64,000 bases of DNA, from assembly GCF_014863585.1 (NCBI RefSeq), contig NZ_CP062253.1, positions 3,126,501-3,190,500 of the forward strand. The letters are read 5' to 3'. The position numbers were made by a program, and so were the translations under genes. The stretch is from Pseudomonas gozinkensis. Lineage in GTDB: Bacteria > Pseudomonadota > Gammaproteobacteria > Pseudomonadales > Pseudomonadaceae. Under the pieces are notes generated by a model that did no database searches, was not told the DNA's origin, and worked only from the letters and a program-made list of their open reading frames with translations. This document shows positions 47,373 through 59,352 of this stretch, piece by piece; the stretch's first letter is position 1, and each line of letters starts with the position of its first letter.

Positions 47373-47879
47373 ATGAACGCCTGGTGGCATGAAGTGTGGG
47401 AAACCCTGCAAGCCGAATTCGCCGATATCGGCGATGCATCGCAACTGACGCGGATCACCGTGCGTCTGTTGATGGCGGCGATATTGGGCGGGATTCTCGG
47501 GTTCGAGCGTGAGCACAAAGGCAAGGCCGCCGGGGTGCGAACGCACATGCTGGTAGCTCTCGGCGCGGCGCTGTTTGTACTGGTGCCGCAATTGTCCGGG
47601 TCCCAGGCCGATGCCATGAGCCGGGTGGTGCAGGGGGTGATTGCCGGGATCGGTTTTCTCGGTGCCGGGACCATCCTGAAAAATCATGAAGGCGACGAAG
47701 GCCATGTCAAAGGCCTGACTACCGCCGCCGGCCTGTGGATGACTGCCGCCATCGGCGTCGCGGCCGGGTTGGGCCGCGAGGCGACGGCGCTGCTCAGTAC
47801 GTTGTTGGCGTTGGGGATTTTCAACGTGATGCCAAGGATCGTGAAAATCTTTGAAAAAGATCACGACGACCCTAATTGA
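47373..47879 (+). CDS. MgtC/SapB-family membrane protein
   Basis: A 168-residue protein with about four to five membrane helices. The family motifs LGGILGFEREHKGKAAGVRTHMLV, GFLGAGTI and VKGLTTAAGLWMTAAIGVAAG are complete. MgtC proteins influence survival at low magnesium and in macrophages by inhibiting ATP synthase; this shorter SapB-like version lacks the C-terminal soluble domain of MgtC, so its role may differ. The ATG at 47373 has AAGGA 8 bases before. It overlaps nothing and ends just before the convergent 52-residue gene. Confidence 0.88.
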   Translation: MNAWWHEVWETLQAEFADIGDASQLTRITVRLLMAAILGGILGFEREHKGKAAGVRTHMLVALGAALFVLVPQLSGSQADAMSRVVQGVIAGIGFLGAGTILKNHEGDEGHVKGLTTAAGLWMTAAIGVAAGLGREATALLSTLLALGIFNVMPRIVKIFEKDHDDPN

Positions 47880-48038
47880 TCAGACGATCACCGGCGGCAT
47901 CGTCGTCGGCGGTTCCTCTTTGGGTGGTGGCGTGGTGCCAGGCGGTTCCTGTTCGGGGATCGGCTGCGGCTCGGTCTCGGGCAGGACCGGTTTGTCGATG
48001 TTCGGATCAGGGGTTTCGGCGGGAATCGGAATACTCAT
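47880..48038 (-). CDS. 52-residue proline-rich small protein
   Basis: A tiny, highly acidic proline-rich protein (17 prolines): MSIPIPAETPDPNIDKPVLP at the start, ending PPTTMPPVIV, with no membrane segment. It has an excellent ribosome site, GGAGG 8 bases before the ATG at 48038, which argues for real translation; the longer frame open to 48221 does not fit. It is probably unstructured. It starts 218 bases from the glgE start on the other strand and may share its regulatory region. Function unknown. Confidence 0.65.
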   Translation of the reverse strand: MSIPIPAETPDPNIDKPVLPETEPQPIPEQEPPGTTPPPKEEPPTTMPPVIV

Positions 48039-48138
48039 CGGGTGAACCTCCGTGTGGCACTTGGCGTGGGAAGTGCTTAAGTGGGTTGACCACTTCACTG
48101 CGAAATCGATCCGATTTTGTGGCGGGACAAATCCCTGT

Positions 48139-48166
48139 GAACTTTTTCCGGCGACGGCTGCTCGGA
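48139..48166 (+). promoter_or_regulatory. possible AlgU (sigma-22/RpoE-type) promoter of glgE
   Basis: GAACTT (48139-48144), 17 bases, TCGGA (48162-48166). The AlgU consensus is GAACTT, 16-17 bases, TCTGA, so this matches 10 of 11 positions. It would give a leader of about 85 bases before the glgE start. AlgU governs envelope and osmotic stress genes, which suits a trehalose/glucan operon. Confidence 0.5.
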
Positions 48167-48256
48167 ACCTGAGAGAGTTCATCACCGGGCGCAGGCCCGG
48201 CCGTGACCGCCAAACAGGCAAACGAGCGTCCTTGGGGCGTTAAGGAGAGATGCTCA

Positions 48257-50254
48257 ATGACTGCTGAAAAACCCTCCGAACTGAGCTACAACCCGCACAT
48301 ACCGCTGTCGCAGGCCCTGCTGCTGCCGCGCATCGTCATTGAAGACACCGCACCGACCCTCGAAGGCGGACAGTTTGCGGTCAAGGCAATTGCCGGCCGG
48401 GAGATCGTAGTCACCAGCAAGGTGTTCGCCGACGGTCACGACAAACTGGCGGTACGCATCCGCTGGCGCGAAGAGGGCGATGAAACCTGGCAGACCGAAG
48501 TCATGACCGATCAGGGCAACAACGGCTGGCGCGGTGTGTTTCAGCCGCTGCGCATGGGCCGTTATCTGTTCCTGATCGAAGCGTGGATCGATCAGTTCGC
48601 CAGTTTTCAGTACGAACTGGAGAAAAAACACACCGCCGCCGTCCCGGTCAGTCTCGAGCTGCAAGAAGGGCGCACCATGGTGCAGCAGGCCGCCGAGCGC
48701 AGCGAAGGTCAGCTCAGCGAACAACTGGCCGGCTTGCATCACGAATTGTCCGGCCTGCTCGAAACCGAGCAGGTCGCGTTGTTTCTGCACTCGCGCAGTG
48801 CGCAACTGATGGCCGAGGCCGATCACCGCGCCTATCTGAGCCTCAGCCCGGAATTCCCGGTGGACGTCGAACGCGAACTGGCGGAATTCGCCAGTTGGTA
48901 TGAACTGTTTCCCCGCTCGATCACCGACGATCCCGCCCGCCACGGCACTTTCAATGACGTGCACTCGCGCCTGCCGATGATTCAGGACATGGGCTTCGAC
49001 GTGTTGTACTTCACGCCGATCCACCCGATTGGCCGCAGCCACCGCAAGGGCCGCAACAATTCCCTGACCGCCGGCCCGGACGATCCCGGCAGCCCGTATG
49101 CGATCGGCAGCGAGGAGGGCGGCCACGAAGCGATTCACTCGCAGCTCGGCACCCGCGAGGACTTCCGTCGGCTGGTGTCAGCCGCCGCTGACCATGGTCT
49201 GGAAATCGCCCTCGATTTCGCCATCCAGTGTTCCCAGGATCACCCTTGGCTCAAGCAGCATCCGGGCTGGTTCAACTGGCGGCCGGACGGCACGATCAAA
49301 TACGCGGAGAACCCGCCGAAGAAATATCAGGACATCGTCAATGTCGATTTCTATGCGCCGGAAGCGATTCCGAGCCTGTGGGTCGAGTTGCGCGACATCG
49401 TGGTTGGCTGGGTGCAGGAGGGCGTGAAGATCTTTCGCGTCGACAACCCGCACACCAAGCCGCTGCCGTTCTGGCAATGGCTGATCGCCGATGTGCGCAC
49501 GCTGTACCCGGAAGTGATCTTCCTTGCTGAAGCCTTCACTACGCCGGCGATGATGGCGCGGTTGGGCAAGGTCGGTTACACCCAGAGCTACACCTATTTC
49601 ACCTGGCGCAACACCAAGGCCGAACTGGCGACCTACTTCAGCGAGCTCAATGAATCGCCGTGGCGCGAGTGCTACCGGCCGAATTTCTTCGTCAACACCC
49701 CGGACATCAACCCGGCTTTCCTGCATGAGTCGGGGCGTCCCGGTTTTCTCATCCGCGCGGCGCTGGCGACCATGGGTTCTGGCTTGTGGGGCATGTATTC
49801 GGGGTTCGAACTGTGCGAGTCGGCGCCGGTGCCGGGCAAGGAGGAATACCTCGATTCCGAGAAGTACGAGATCCGCGTCCGCGACTTCAACCAGCCCGGC
49901 AACATCATTGCCGAGATCGCCCAGCTCAACCGCATCCGCCGCCAGAACCCGGCGCTGCACAGCCATCTGGGCCTGAAGATCTACAACGCCTGGAACGACA
50001 ACATTCTGTATTTCGGCAAGCGCAGCGCGGACGGCAGCAACTTCATTCTGGTGGCCGTCAGCCTCGATCCGCATAACGTGCAGGAGGCGAATTTCGAGTT
50101 GCCGTTGTGGGAAATGGGCCTGCCGGACGATGCCACTACCCATGGCGAAGACCTGATGAACGGCCATCGCTGGGACTGGCACGGCAAGTACCAGTTCATG
50201 CGGATCGACCCGGCATATCAGCCGTTCGGAATCTGGCGCATTACCTCTTCCTGA
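48257..50254 (+). CDS. glgE: GlgE, maltose-1-phosphate maltosyltransferase
   Basis: A 665-residue GH13_3 enzyme that adds maltosyl units from alpha-maltose 1-phosphate to linear alpha-1,4-glucan. The nucleophile is Asp 396 in FRVDNPHTKPLPFW and the acid is Glu 425 in FLAEAFTTP, as in the Streptomyces enzyme. The N-terminal Ig-like domain and helical insert, then FTPIHPIGRSHRKGRNN are family marks. With treS-maltokinase and glgB it forms the GlgE pathway. The ATG at 48257 has AAGGAGAG about 9 bases upstream. Length is normal. Confidence 0.95.
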   Translation: MTAEKPSELSYNPHIPLSQALLLPRIVIEDTAPTLEGGQFAVKAIAGREIVVTSKVFADGHDKLAVRIRWREEGDETWQTEVMTDQGNNGWRGVFQPLRMGRYLFLIEAWIDQFASFQYELEKKHTAAVPVSLELQEGRTMVQQAAERSEGQLSEQLAGLHHELSGLLETEQVALFLHSRSAQLMAEADHRAYLSLSPEFPVDVERELAEFASWYELFPRSITDDPARHGTFNDVHSRLPMIQDMGFDVLYFTPIHPIGRSHRKGRNNSLTAGPDDPGSPYAIGSEEGGHEAIHSQLGTREDFRRLVSAAADHGLEIALDFAIQCSQDHPWLKQHPGWFNWRPDGTIKYAENPPKKYQDIVNVDFYAPEAIPSLWVELRDIVVGWVQEGVKIFRVDNPHTKPLPFWQWLIADVRTLYPEVIFLAEAFTTPAMMARLGKVGYTQSYTYFTWRNTKAELATYFSELNESPWRECYRPNFFVNTPDINPAFLHESGRPGFLIRAALATMGSGLWGMYSGFELCESAPVPGKEEYLDSEKYEIRVRDFNQPGNIIAEIAQLNRIRRQNPALHSHLGLKIYNAWNDNILYFGKRSADGSNFILVAVSLDPHNVQEANFELPLWEMGLPDDATTHGEDLMNGHRWDWHGKYQFMRIDPAYQPFGIWRITSS

Positions 50255-50263
50255 TCGGTTCCT

Positions 50264-50384
50264 GATCGTTCCCACGCTCTGCGTGGGAATGCATACCGGG
50301 ACGCTCCGCGTCCCAAAGCGGACGCAGAGCGCCCATGGCGGCATTCCCACGCGGACGGTTCGACGCCTCGACGTGGGAACGATC
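50264..50384. repeat. diverged MITE-like repeat, copy C, between glgE and treS
   Basis: Begins GATCGTTCCCACGCTCTGCG and ends ACGTGGGAACGATC like the other three copies, but is 121 bases, has an altered middle (CAAAGCGGACGCAGAGCGCCC) and an additional short segment (ACGGTTCGACGCCTCG) near the right end. It lies between glgE and the treS fusion, where it could tune read-through. Confidence 0.8.
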
Positions 50385-50437
50385 AGCGATCAGTGATCTG
50401 CGCAGGGCGCCCTTATTGAATTGAACAGGAGTTTCAC

Positions 50438-53779
<3,342 letters not shown>

Positions 53780-53781
53780 TC

Positions 53782-56013
53782 ATGAGTTTCTCGAACAAGG
53801 AACAGGGTCACGCTAATGAAAGATTGCTGCCCAAGGCGAAGGACATCGATGCCTTGGTGCGCGCGGAACACCACGACCCGTTTTCCATTCTGGGCCCCCA
53901 CGGCGATGGCGCCGGCGGGCAGTTCATCCGGGCGTATCTGCCTGGCGCGTTGAACGTTTCGGTGCTGGACAAAAACAGTGGCGAAGAGCTCGGTCCGCTG
54001 GAAGCCACGGAAACGCCGGGGCTGTTTGTCGGCCATTTCGACGACGCACGGCCGTATCTGTTGCGCACCCGCTGGGCCGGTGGCGAACAGGTCGCGGAAG
54101 ATCCTTACAGCTTCGGCCAGCTGCTCGGTGAGATGGACTTGTACCTGTTCGCCGAGGGCAATCACCGCGACCTCAGCAGTTGCCTCGGTGCGCAGCTGAA
54201 AACCGTCGATGGCATCGATGGTGTGCGCTTTGCCGTGTGGGCACCCAATGCCCGACGCGTTTCGGTAGTCGGCGATTTCAACGTCTGGGACGGGCGACGG
54301 CATCCAATGCGGTTGCGGCATCCGTCGGGCGTGTGGGAGTTGTTCATTCCGCGCCTGCAGGCGGGGGAACTGTACAAGTACGAAATTCTTGGCGCTCACG
54401 GCATTCTGCCGCTCAAGGCCGACCCGATGGCGCTGGCCACCAGCCTGCCGCCGGACACCGCGTCCAAAGTCGCCTCGCCGCTGCAGATCGACTGGCAGGA
54501 TCAGGACTGGATGAGCAGCCGACGCGAGCGCCAGCAGCACAATGCACCGCTGTCGATCTATGAGCTGCACGCCGGTTCCTGGCAGTGCGAACTCGACGAT
54601 CTCGGCGAAGTGGCCCGCCAGTACACCTGGCCGGAGCTGGCAGAGCGTTTGATTCCGTATGTGAAGGAACTGGGTTTCACCCACATCGAACTGATGCCGA
54701 TCATGGAGCACCCGTTCGGCGGTTCCTGGGGTTATCAGTTGCTGTCGCAATTCGCCCCGAGCGCCCGTTACGGCACGCCGGACGAGTTCGCGGCGTTCAT
54801 CAACGCCTGCCATCAGGCTGATATCGGGGTGATTCTCGACTGGGTGCCGGCGCATTTTCCGACCGATACCCATGGTCTGGCGCAGTTCGACGGCACGGCG
54901 CTGTATGAGTACGGCAACCCGCAAGAAGGTTTTCATCAGGATTGGGACACGCTGATCTACAACCTGGGCCGCACCGAAGTGCACGGCTACATGCTGGCCT
55001 CGGCGCTGCACTGGTTGAAGCATTTCCACGTCGACGGGCTGCGGGTCGATGCGGTCGCATCGATGCTGTATCGCGACTATTCGCGCAAGGCCGGCGAGTG
55101 GGTGCCGAACCGTCATGGCGGCCGGGAAAACCTGGAAGCTATCGACTTCCTGCGCCACTTGAACGACGTGGTGGCGCTGGAAGCACCGGGCGCGCTGGTG
55201 ATCGCCGAGGAATCCACAGCCTGGCCGGGCGTCAGCCAGAGCACCCAGCAGGGCGGTCTCGGCTTTGCCTATAAATGGAACATGGGCTGGATGCACGATT
55301 CGCTGCATTACATTCAGCAGGATCCGGTGTACCGCGCTCATCACCACAACGAGCTGAGCTTTGGTCTGGTTTACGCCTGGTCCGAGCGTTTCATCCTGCC
55401 GATTTCCCACGACGAAGTGGTGCACGGCAAGCATTCGCTGATCGACAAGATGCCCGGCGACCGCTGGCAGAAATTCGCCAACCTGCGGGCCTATCTGAGC
55501 TTCATGTGGACCCATCCGGGCAAGAAGCTGCTGTTCATGGGCTGCGAGTTCGGTCAGTGGCGCGAGTGGAATCACGACCAGCAACTGGACTGGTATCTGC
55601 TGCAGTATTCGGAACACAAGGGCGTGCAGAAACTGGTCGGCGACCTGAATCGGCTCTACCGCGAAGAACCGGCGCTGCATGAGCAGGACGATGCGCCGCA
55701 AGGGTTTCAGTGGCTGATTGGCGACGATGCGATCAACAGCGTTTACGCCTGGCTGCGCTGGAGCAAGGACGGAACGCCGGTGCTGGTGGTGGCCAACTTC
55801 ACGCCGGTGCCGCGCCAGTCGTACCGTGTCGGCGTGCCGTTTGCCGGGCGCTGGAGGGAATTGCTCAACAGTGACGCCGACACGTATGCCGGCTCCAATT
55901 ATGGCAATGGTGGTGGGGCGTTCACCGAAGAGGTGGCCAGCCATGGGCAGGCGTTGTCACTGGAACTGAACCTGCCGCCGTTGGCGGTGTTGATCCTTAA
56001 ACCCGAAGCCTGA
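53782..56013 (+). CDS. glgB: GlgB, 1,4-alpha-glucan branching enzyme
   Basis: A 743-residue GH13_9 branching enzyme. N-terminal carbohydrate-binding modules ([31 protein letters not shown]), catalytic nucleophile Asp 423 in [10 protein letters not shown], acid Glu in [11 protein letters not shown] (476-477), and [11 protein letters not shown]-terminal beta domain. It adds alpha-1,6 branches to the glucan made by GlgE. It follows treS by two bases and ends in front of a MITE-like repeat. Confidence 0.96.
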   Translation: MSFSNKEQGHANERLLPKAKDIDALVRAEHHDPFSILGPHGDGAGGQFIRAYLPGALNVSVLDKNSGEELGPLEATETPGLFVGHFDDARPYLLRTRWAGGEQVAEDPYSFGQLLGEMDLYLFAEGNHRDLSSCLGAQLKTVDGIDGVRFAVWAPNARRVSVVGDFNVWDGRRHPMRLRHPSGVWELFIPRLQAGELYKYEILGAHGILPLKADPMALATSLPPDTASKVASPLQIDWQDQDWMSSRRERQQHNAPLSIYELHAGSWQCELDDLGEVARQYTWPELAERLIPYVKELGFTHIELMPIMEHPFGGSWGYQLLSQFAPSARYGTPDEFAAFINACHQADIGVILDWVPAHFPTDTHGLAQFDGTALYEYGNPQEGFHQDWDTLIYNLGRTEVHGYMLASALHWLKHFHVDGLRVDAVASMLYRDYSRKAGEWVPNRHGGRENLEAIDFLRHLNDVVALEAPGALVIAEESTAWPGVSQSTQQGGLGFAYKWNMGWMHDSLHYIQQDPVYRAHHHNELSFGLVYAWSERFILPISHDEVVHGKHSLIDKMPGDRWQKFANLRAYLSFMWTHPGKKLLFMGCEFGQWREWNHDQQLDWYLLQYSEHKGVQKLVGDLNRLYREEPALHEQDDAPQGFQWLIGDDAINSVYAWLRWSKDGTPVLVVANFTPVPRQSYRVGVPFAGRWRELLNSDADTYAGSNYGNGGGAFTEEVASHGQALSLELNLPPLAVLILKPEA

Positions 56014-56025
56014 CCCCCTACGCAA

Positions 56026-56137
56026 GATCGTTCCCACGCTCCGCGTGGGAATGCCTCAAGGGACGCTCCGCGTTCCAGCTCTGGAAGGGACGCGGAGCGT
56101 CCCGGGCTGCATTCCCACGCAGAGCGTGGGAACGATC
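56026..56137 (+). repeat. 112-bp MITE-like inverted repeat, copy D
   Basis: Nearly identical to 40459-40570 in the same orientation. It lies between the convergent ends of glgB and the autotransporter gene. Confidence 0.88.
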
Positions 56138-56152
56138 ATCTGAGGCTCGTCC

Positions 56153-57223
56153 TTACCAGCGCATCCGGATGCCGAGGCTGCCAATCAACCCGTTCAGGTC
56201 GTTGTCGTCCACGTCGCTGCTGTAGTCGGCGCTCACGTACAGGCTGACCGTCGGCGTCATTTTTGCCACCAGCCCCAGTCCGACTTCCACGGTCGAGGAT
56301 TTGCGACTACTGCTGATCTTGTCCACCTGATCCAGCGTCACCGTGTTGCCGGTGTACACCGTGTGCCACAAGTTCGTGCGCACGTAGGGTTCGACCGGCA
56401 AGCCGTTCAGATCGTAGCTACCTTTCAAGCGCGCACCGACCCGGCCGCTCCACGATGAAATATCACTGGAAGAAGCGTTGCCCGAACCGGCATAGGGCGT
56501 GTCCAGAGTGATGCGCTGGTTGATCAATTGCGCCTGCGGTTCAACCACCCAGTTTTCCCCCAGACCGATCGGAAAACCACCTTCCACCGACAACGTCATC
56601 GCGCTGCCTTCGGTGGCCAGGCGTGCACCTTGTTCGTTACGGCTGAAACCGCTGACCCGACCGCCACTGGCCGACAGATCGACGTGCCAGCCCTGCGGGC
56701 CGATCAGGCTGTAGTAAGCGCCCAGGCTCTGGCCTTGCAGGTTGAGGGTGTCGGTGGTCGGGTCGGCGAGGGCGCGGCTGGTGATCAGTCCGTTGCCATT
56801 GGCCTTGATCTGATTGATCCCGCCGATCAGGCCGACCTGCTGGGTGTGGCCGCTGCTGCTTTTCAGGGTCAGTACGGCGGGGCCCTTGAAGTCGCCGGTT
56901 CCGGGCGTGGCGAAGCCCGGGCTGAGGACGTCGGTTTGCGCCTGGCGGGACGTCTGTCCGTAGAGTTGATCCCAGGCCGAGGGGGCGAGGTCTTCGGTGA
57001 TCAGGTTTGTTCCGCGCAGATCCGGTTGCGGGCTCAGGCGTTGCGGGCCTGGGGTCACGATCGTGGCGGGAAGGGTCATCACGGGAATGTCCTGGCGATA
57101 CCAGGGTGTCGCCTCGTCCGCCACAGGACCTGCCTGCGCCTCCATGGACGAGCACAGCAAGATAGAACTTGAAACAGTGCAAAACGTGACTTTGATCTCT
57201 TGTGAGGTGAGTGAAGTTTTCAT
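56153..57223 (-). CDS. autotransporter-type outer-membrane beta-barrel protein
   Basis: A 356-residue protein: a signal sequence with a rather long N-region (KVTFCTVSSSILLCSSMEAQAGP), a short linker domain, then an autotransporter beta domain with alternating strands and a C-terminal aromatic (LGIRMRW). Marks are GGINQIKANGNGLITSR, LGAYYSLIGPQGWHVDLSASG and EPYVRTNLWHTVY. The passenger is almost absent (about 70 residues), so it may act as a porin-like barrel or anchor. The start has AAGG 9 bases upstream, and this ribosome site is perfectly complementary to a segment about 140 bases farther up (see leader). Confidence 0.8.
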   Translation of the reverse strand: MKTSLTSQEIKVTFCTVSSSILLCSSMEAQAGPVADEATPWYRQDIPVMTLPATIVTPGPQRLSPQPDLRGTNLITEDLAPSAWDQLYGQTSRQAQTDVLSPGFATPGTGDFKGPAVLTLKSSSGHTQQVGLIGGINQIKANGNGLITSRALADPTTDTLNLQGQSLGAYYSLIGPQGWHVDLSASGGRVSGFSRNEQGARLATEGSAMTLSVEGGFPIGLGENWVVEPQAQLINQRITLDTPYAGSGNASSSDISSWSGRVGARLKGSYDLNGLPVEPYVRTNLWHTVYTGNTVTLDQVDKISSSRKSSTVEVGLGLVAKMTPTVSLYVSADYSSDVDDNDLNGLIGSLGIRMRW

Positions 57224-57228
57224 GGAGT

Positions 57229-57382
57229 TCTACCTTGCTATCGCACGCGGTATCTCGCCTTGGCGTCTCTCCTACCCCGAACGAGGGGCGACCGAATGGA
57301 GCGTGGCGAACCCGTGGACGCTCGTCTTGACGAGTGACCTGAGGCTCGCCCCGAGTAATGTTTCCGGGGGTAGTAAGGTAGA
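57229..57382 (-). ncRNA. candidate structured leader (cis-regulatory RNA) of the autotransporter gene
   Basis: On the minus strand, segment TCTACCTT (57382-57375) is perfectly complementary to AAGGTAGA (57236-57229), which holds the ribosome site. Inside, CTACCCC (57373-57367) pairs with GGGGTAG (57278-57272) as a closing helix around about 100 bases with hairpins CTCGTC/GACGAG (57321-57334) and GCGT/ACGC (57301-57321). The C and G strands of the closing helix can instead form two local hairpins (57275-57288; 57349-57369), so two exclusive folds exist. I match it to no known riboswitch. Confidence 0.45.
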
Positions 57383-57613
57383 GCTAAGAAGACCCGAGCC
57401 GTTGCGTCAAGAAATTGAACGATGAGTGGTAGGGCCAAAACGGATGATGCAACGTTATGTTTTTGCGCATTTATCTAAGTTCTTGTTTGTAGGGCCAATC
57501 ACTGCGAAAGCCGTGAGGCAGAGATGTATTGCAGCCGACAGTCGGTCCGCGGAACCGCGAAAGCTGACCGGTTCCGCATCGCTTGGTGGGTGAAGACAGC
57601 TGTCAGTATCGCG
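57383..57613. other. non-coding region upstream of the structured leader
   Basis: With the leader this makes 390 bases without a gene. It is more AT-rich near 57440-57490 and contains a direct repeat TAGGGCCAA at 57430-57438 and 57490-57498. The promoter of the autotransporter gene should lie here but I could not fix a good -10/-35 pair. Confidence 0.5.
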
Positions 57614-58396
57614 TTACAAATGCACCTCGACCGCCAGCGGCAGATGATCCGAGAGATGCGTCCACGGTTTGTTGCCGAGGATCTGCGGGTCGTGGCTGCT
57701 GGCATTGCGCAGGTAGATCCGGTCCAGTCGCAGCAGCGGGAAGCGCGCGGGGTAAGTCTTGGCCGGGCGGCCGTGATGGCGTTCGAAAGCTTCGTGCAGG
57801 TAGTCGCGGCGGGCGAGGGCGACGTTGCCCTGCAACTGCCAGTCATTGAAGTCACCGGCGATGATCACCGGGGCATCCTCGGGCAAGGATTCGAGCAACT
57901 GGCAGAGCAGTTGCAACTGCAACTGGCGATGACTTTCGAGCAGGCTCAGGTGCACGCAGATAGCATGCACTTCGGCATGCCCTGGTACATCCAGTACGCA
58001 GTGCAACAGCCCGCGCCGTTCGGGGCCGGTGATCGAGACATCGAGGTTGCGGTATTCGCGGATCGGGTATTTCGACAGCAGGGCGTTGCCGTGATGGCCA
58101 TCGGGATAGACCGCATTGCGTCCGTAGGCAAAATCACTCCACATGCTGTCGGCAAGGAATTCGTACTGCGAGGTCTGCGGCCATTCGTTGTAGCGGCTGG
58201 AATGTCGCTCGTGTTCGCCGACCACTTCCTGCAGAAACACCAGATCGGCCGAGGTACTGCGCACCGCTTCACGCAGTTCCGGAAGGATGAAACGTCGATT
58301 GAGCGCGGTGAAACCCTTGTGTGTATTGACCGTCAGTACCCGCAGGCGGTGAATGACTGGCGCGTCGACGACATGACGCTTGGGATCGCTGGACAC
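57614..58396 (-). CDS. endonuclease/exonuclease/phosphatase-family protein
   Basis: A 260-residue EEP-fold enzyme, a metal-dependent phosphodiesterase or phosphatase. Core motifs: LTVNTHKGF, a metal-binding glutamate in [36 protein letters not shown], and the catalytic histidine in [11 protein letters not shown]. The substrate (nucleic acid, lipid or sugar phosphate) is unknown. A GTG at 58396 is chosen because AGAGGAG lies 5-6 bases upstream; an ATG at 58429 is less well placed. In P. aeruginosa a gene of this type also stands near the glgE/treS/glgB region. Confidence 0.83.
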   Translation of the reverse strand: MSSDPKRHVVDAPVIHRLRVLTVNTHKGFTALNRRFILPELREAVRSTSADLVFLQEVVGEHERHSSRYNEWPQTSQYEFLADSMWSDFAYGRNAVYPDGHHGNALLSKYPIREYRNLDVSITGPERRGLLHCVLDVPGHAEVHAICVHLSLLESHRQLQLQLLCQLLESLPEDAPVIIAGDFNDWQLQGNVALARRDYLHEAFERHHGRPAKTYPARFPLLRLDRIYLRNASSHDPQILGNKPWTHLSDHLPLAVEVHL

Positions 58397-58472
58397 GTTC
58401 ACTCCTCTGAATCCGGTATGCCTATGCATGCGACTGACGCGAGGCCCGACGGTTCCTTCTGATCCAGTATCC

Positions 58473-58545
58473 CTGCAGGAGCTGCCGCAGGCTGCGATCT
58501 TTTGACCTTGTCTTTTTCAATCAACTTCAAAGATCCAAATATCGC
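58473..58545. repeat. degenerate REP-like pair of a second type
   Basis: CAGGAGCTGCCGCAGGCTGCGATC followed about 35 bases later by ATCGCAGCCTCGGC, the inverse core. This is the GAGCTGCCGNAGGCTGCGATC class seen in Pseudomonas genomes, distinct from the GAGCTTGCTC class. It lies between the EEP gene and the low-GC gene. Confidence 0.55.
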
Positions 58546-58684
58546 AGCCTCGGCTTACTCGATAAATACTGCACGTTATCAATTACAGAATCTGCTGGTT
58601 ATAAACAGCGCTCTCTCGGTTGGGAAGTAGAAGTAAGCGCGCTGTCTCTGTTGGGTGCCACTGACAATTCGAAAACGCTGAAAA

Positions 58685-59086
58685 TCATTGTTTACTCCAG
58701 CGCACGCGATTTATTACGGCTCGTCCGTGAGGGTCGTCATAGGGGATGATGATGTACGCAACAGGTGTATTCGAACGGAAGGTTACTGACCCATCTAAAA
58801 GTCTTTCAGTGCCGATAAGCTTGGCTGATTGATCATAGAACTCGATGTCTACACCTCCATAGGCGTCACCAGTAATCTCTACCTCGGTAGACAAAATACT
58901 TGGATCCAGGCGTGCTTTAGTTTCCCAAGATATTGTTAATTCTTTATCCAATAGAATTTGACCACCTTCCAGTTTGCGAAGGGTCAGGCCATTTTTAGTT
59001 GTATCAGACGCTTCATTAATTTCTCGCGGTTCTTCATTCTGGAAATCTTCAAAATACGATTGTGAGGTTTGGTTTGATTGACTCAT
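58685..59086 (-). CDS. low-GC small protein of unknown function
   Basis: A 133-residue soluble protein, acidic at the N-terminus (SYFEDFQNEEPREINEASD) and beta-rich afterwards (ILLDKELTISWETKARLD; VEITGDAYGGVDIEFYDQSA; VAYIIIPYDDPHG). No signal peptide. The ATG at 59086 has AGGAG 8 bases upstream; another ATG 6 bases before is too close to that site. The gene and its flanks are visibly richer in AT than its neighbours, with codons such as AAA, ATA and TTA, so it looks acquired. A palindrome with a near-identical twin at 3263-3278 lies 65 bases upstream. I do not recognise the family. Confidence 0.65.
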   Translation of the reverse strand: MSQSNQTSQSYFEDFQNEEPREINEASDTTKNGLTLRKLEGGQILLDKELTISWETKARLDPSILSTEVEITGDAYGGVDIEFYDQSAKLIGTERLLDGSVTFRSNTPVAYIIIPYDDPHGRAVINRVRWSKQ

Positions 59087-59131
59087 GATCATTACTCCTG
59101 CGTTTTCGGGATAGTGCAGGCGAGATCTAAG

Positions 59132-59160
59132 CGCATAACAATGAAATGCACACCTGTCAG
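59132..59160 (-). promoter_or_regulatory. possible promoter overlapped by the palindrome
   Basis: CTGACA (59160-59155), 17 bases, TATGCG (59137-59132) on the minus strand. The -35-like box is the gene-proximal part of the palindrome, so a bound protein would directly compete with or contact RNA polymerase. Confidence 0.3.
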
Positions 59161-59172
59161 ATATGACAGGTG
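59151..59172. promoter_or_regulatory. palindrome, possible operator
   Basis: CACCTGTCA GATA TGACAGGTG: 9-base arms around 4 bases. On the coding strand CACCTGTCA, one base, ATCTGACAG is shared with the site upstream of the Ig-like gene at 3263-3278. Confidence 0.5.
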
Positions 59173-59352
59173 CGGGCGTATTTTCGACGAATGGTCGCTT
59201 GATTTTAAAATTGTAGTTTTTGGCAGATTCTGCACGCTGAATGCCCCTGCCCGTGAAGGCATCAATACGGCGAACACCTTTGTTGGCTGACCTGCGCAAT
59301 CGCTGGCAGGTCAGCTCCCAAAGGCATCTTGTGGCTCCTGACTTTTGTGCGA

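Noticed and set aside
57382..57410. TTGACG at 57410-57405 as -35 of the autotransporter promoter
   Set aside because: No acceptable -10 box lies 16-18 bases downstream (only TTAGCT/TAGCTC), and it would leave the anti-ribosome segment untranscribed.
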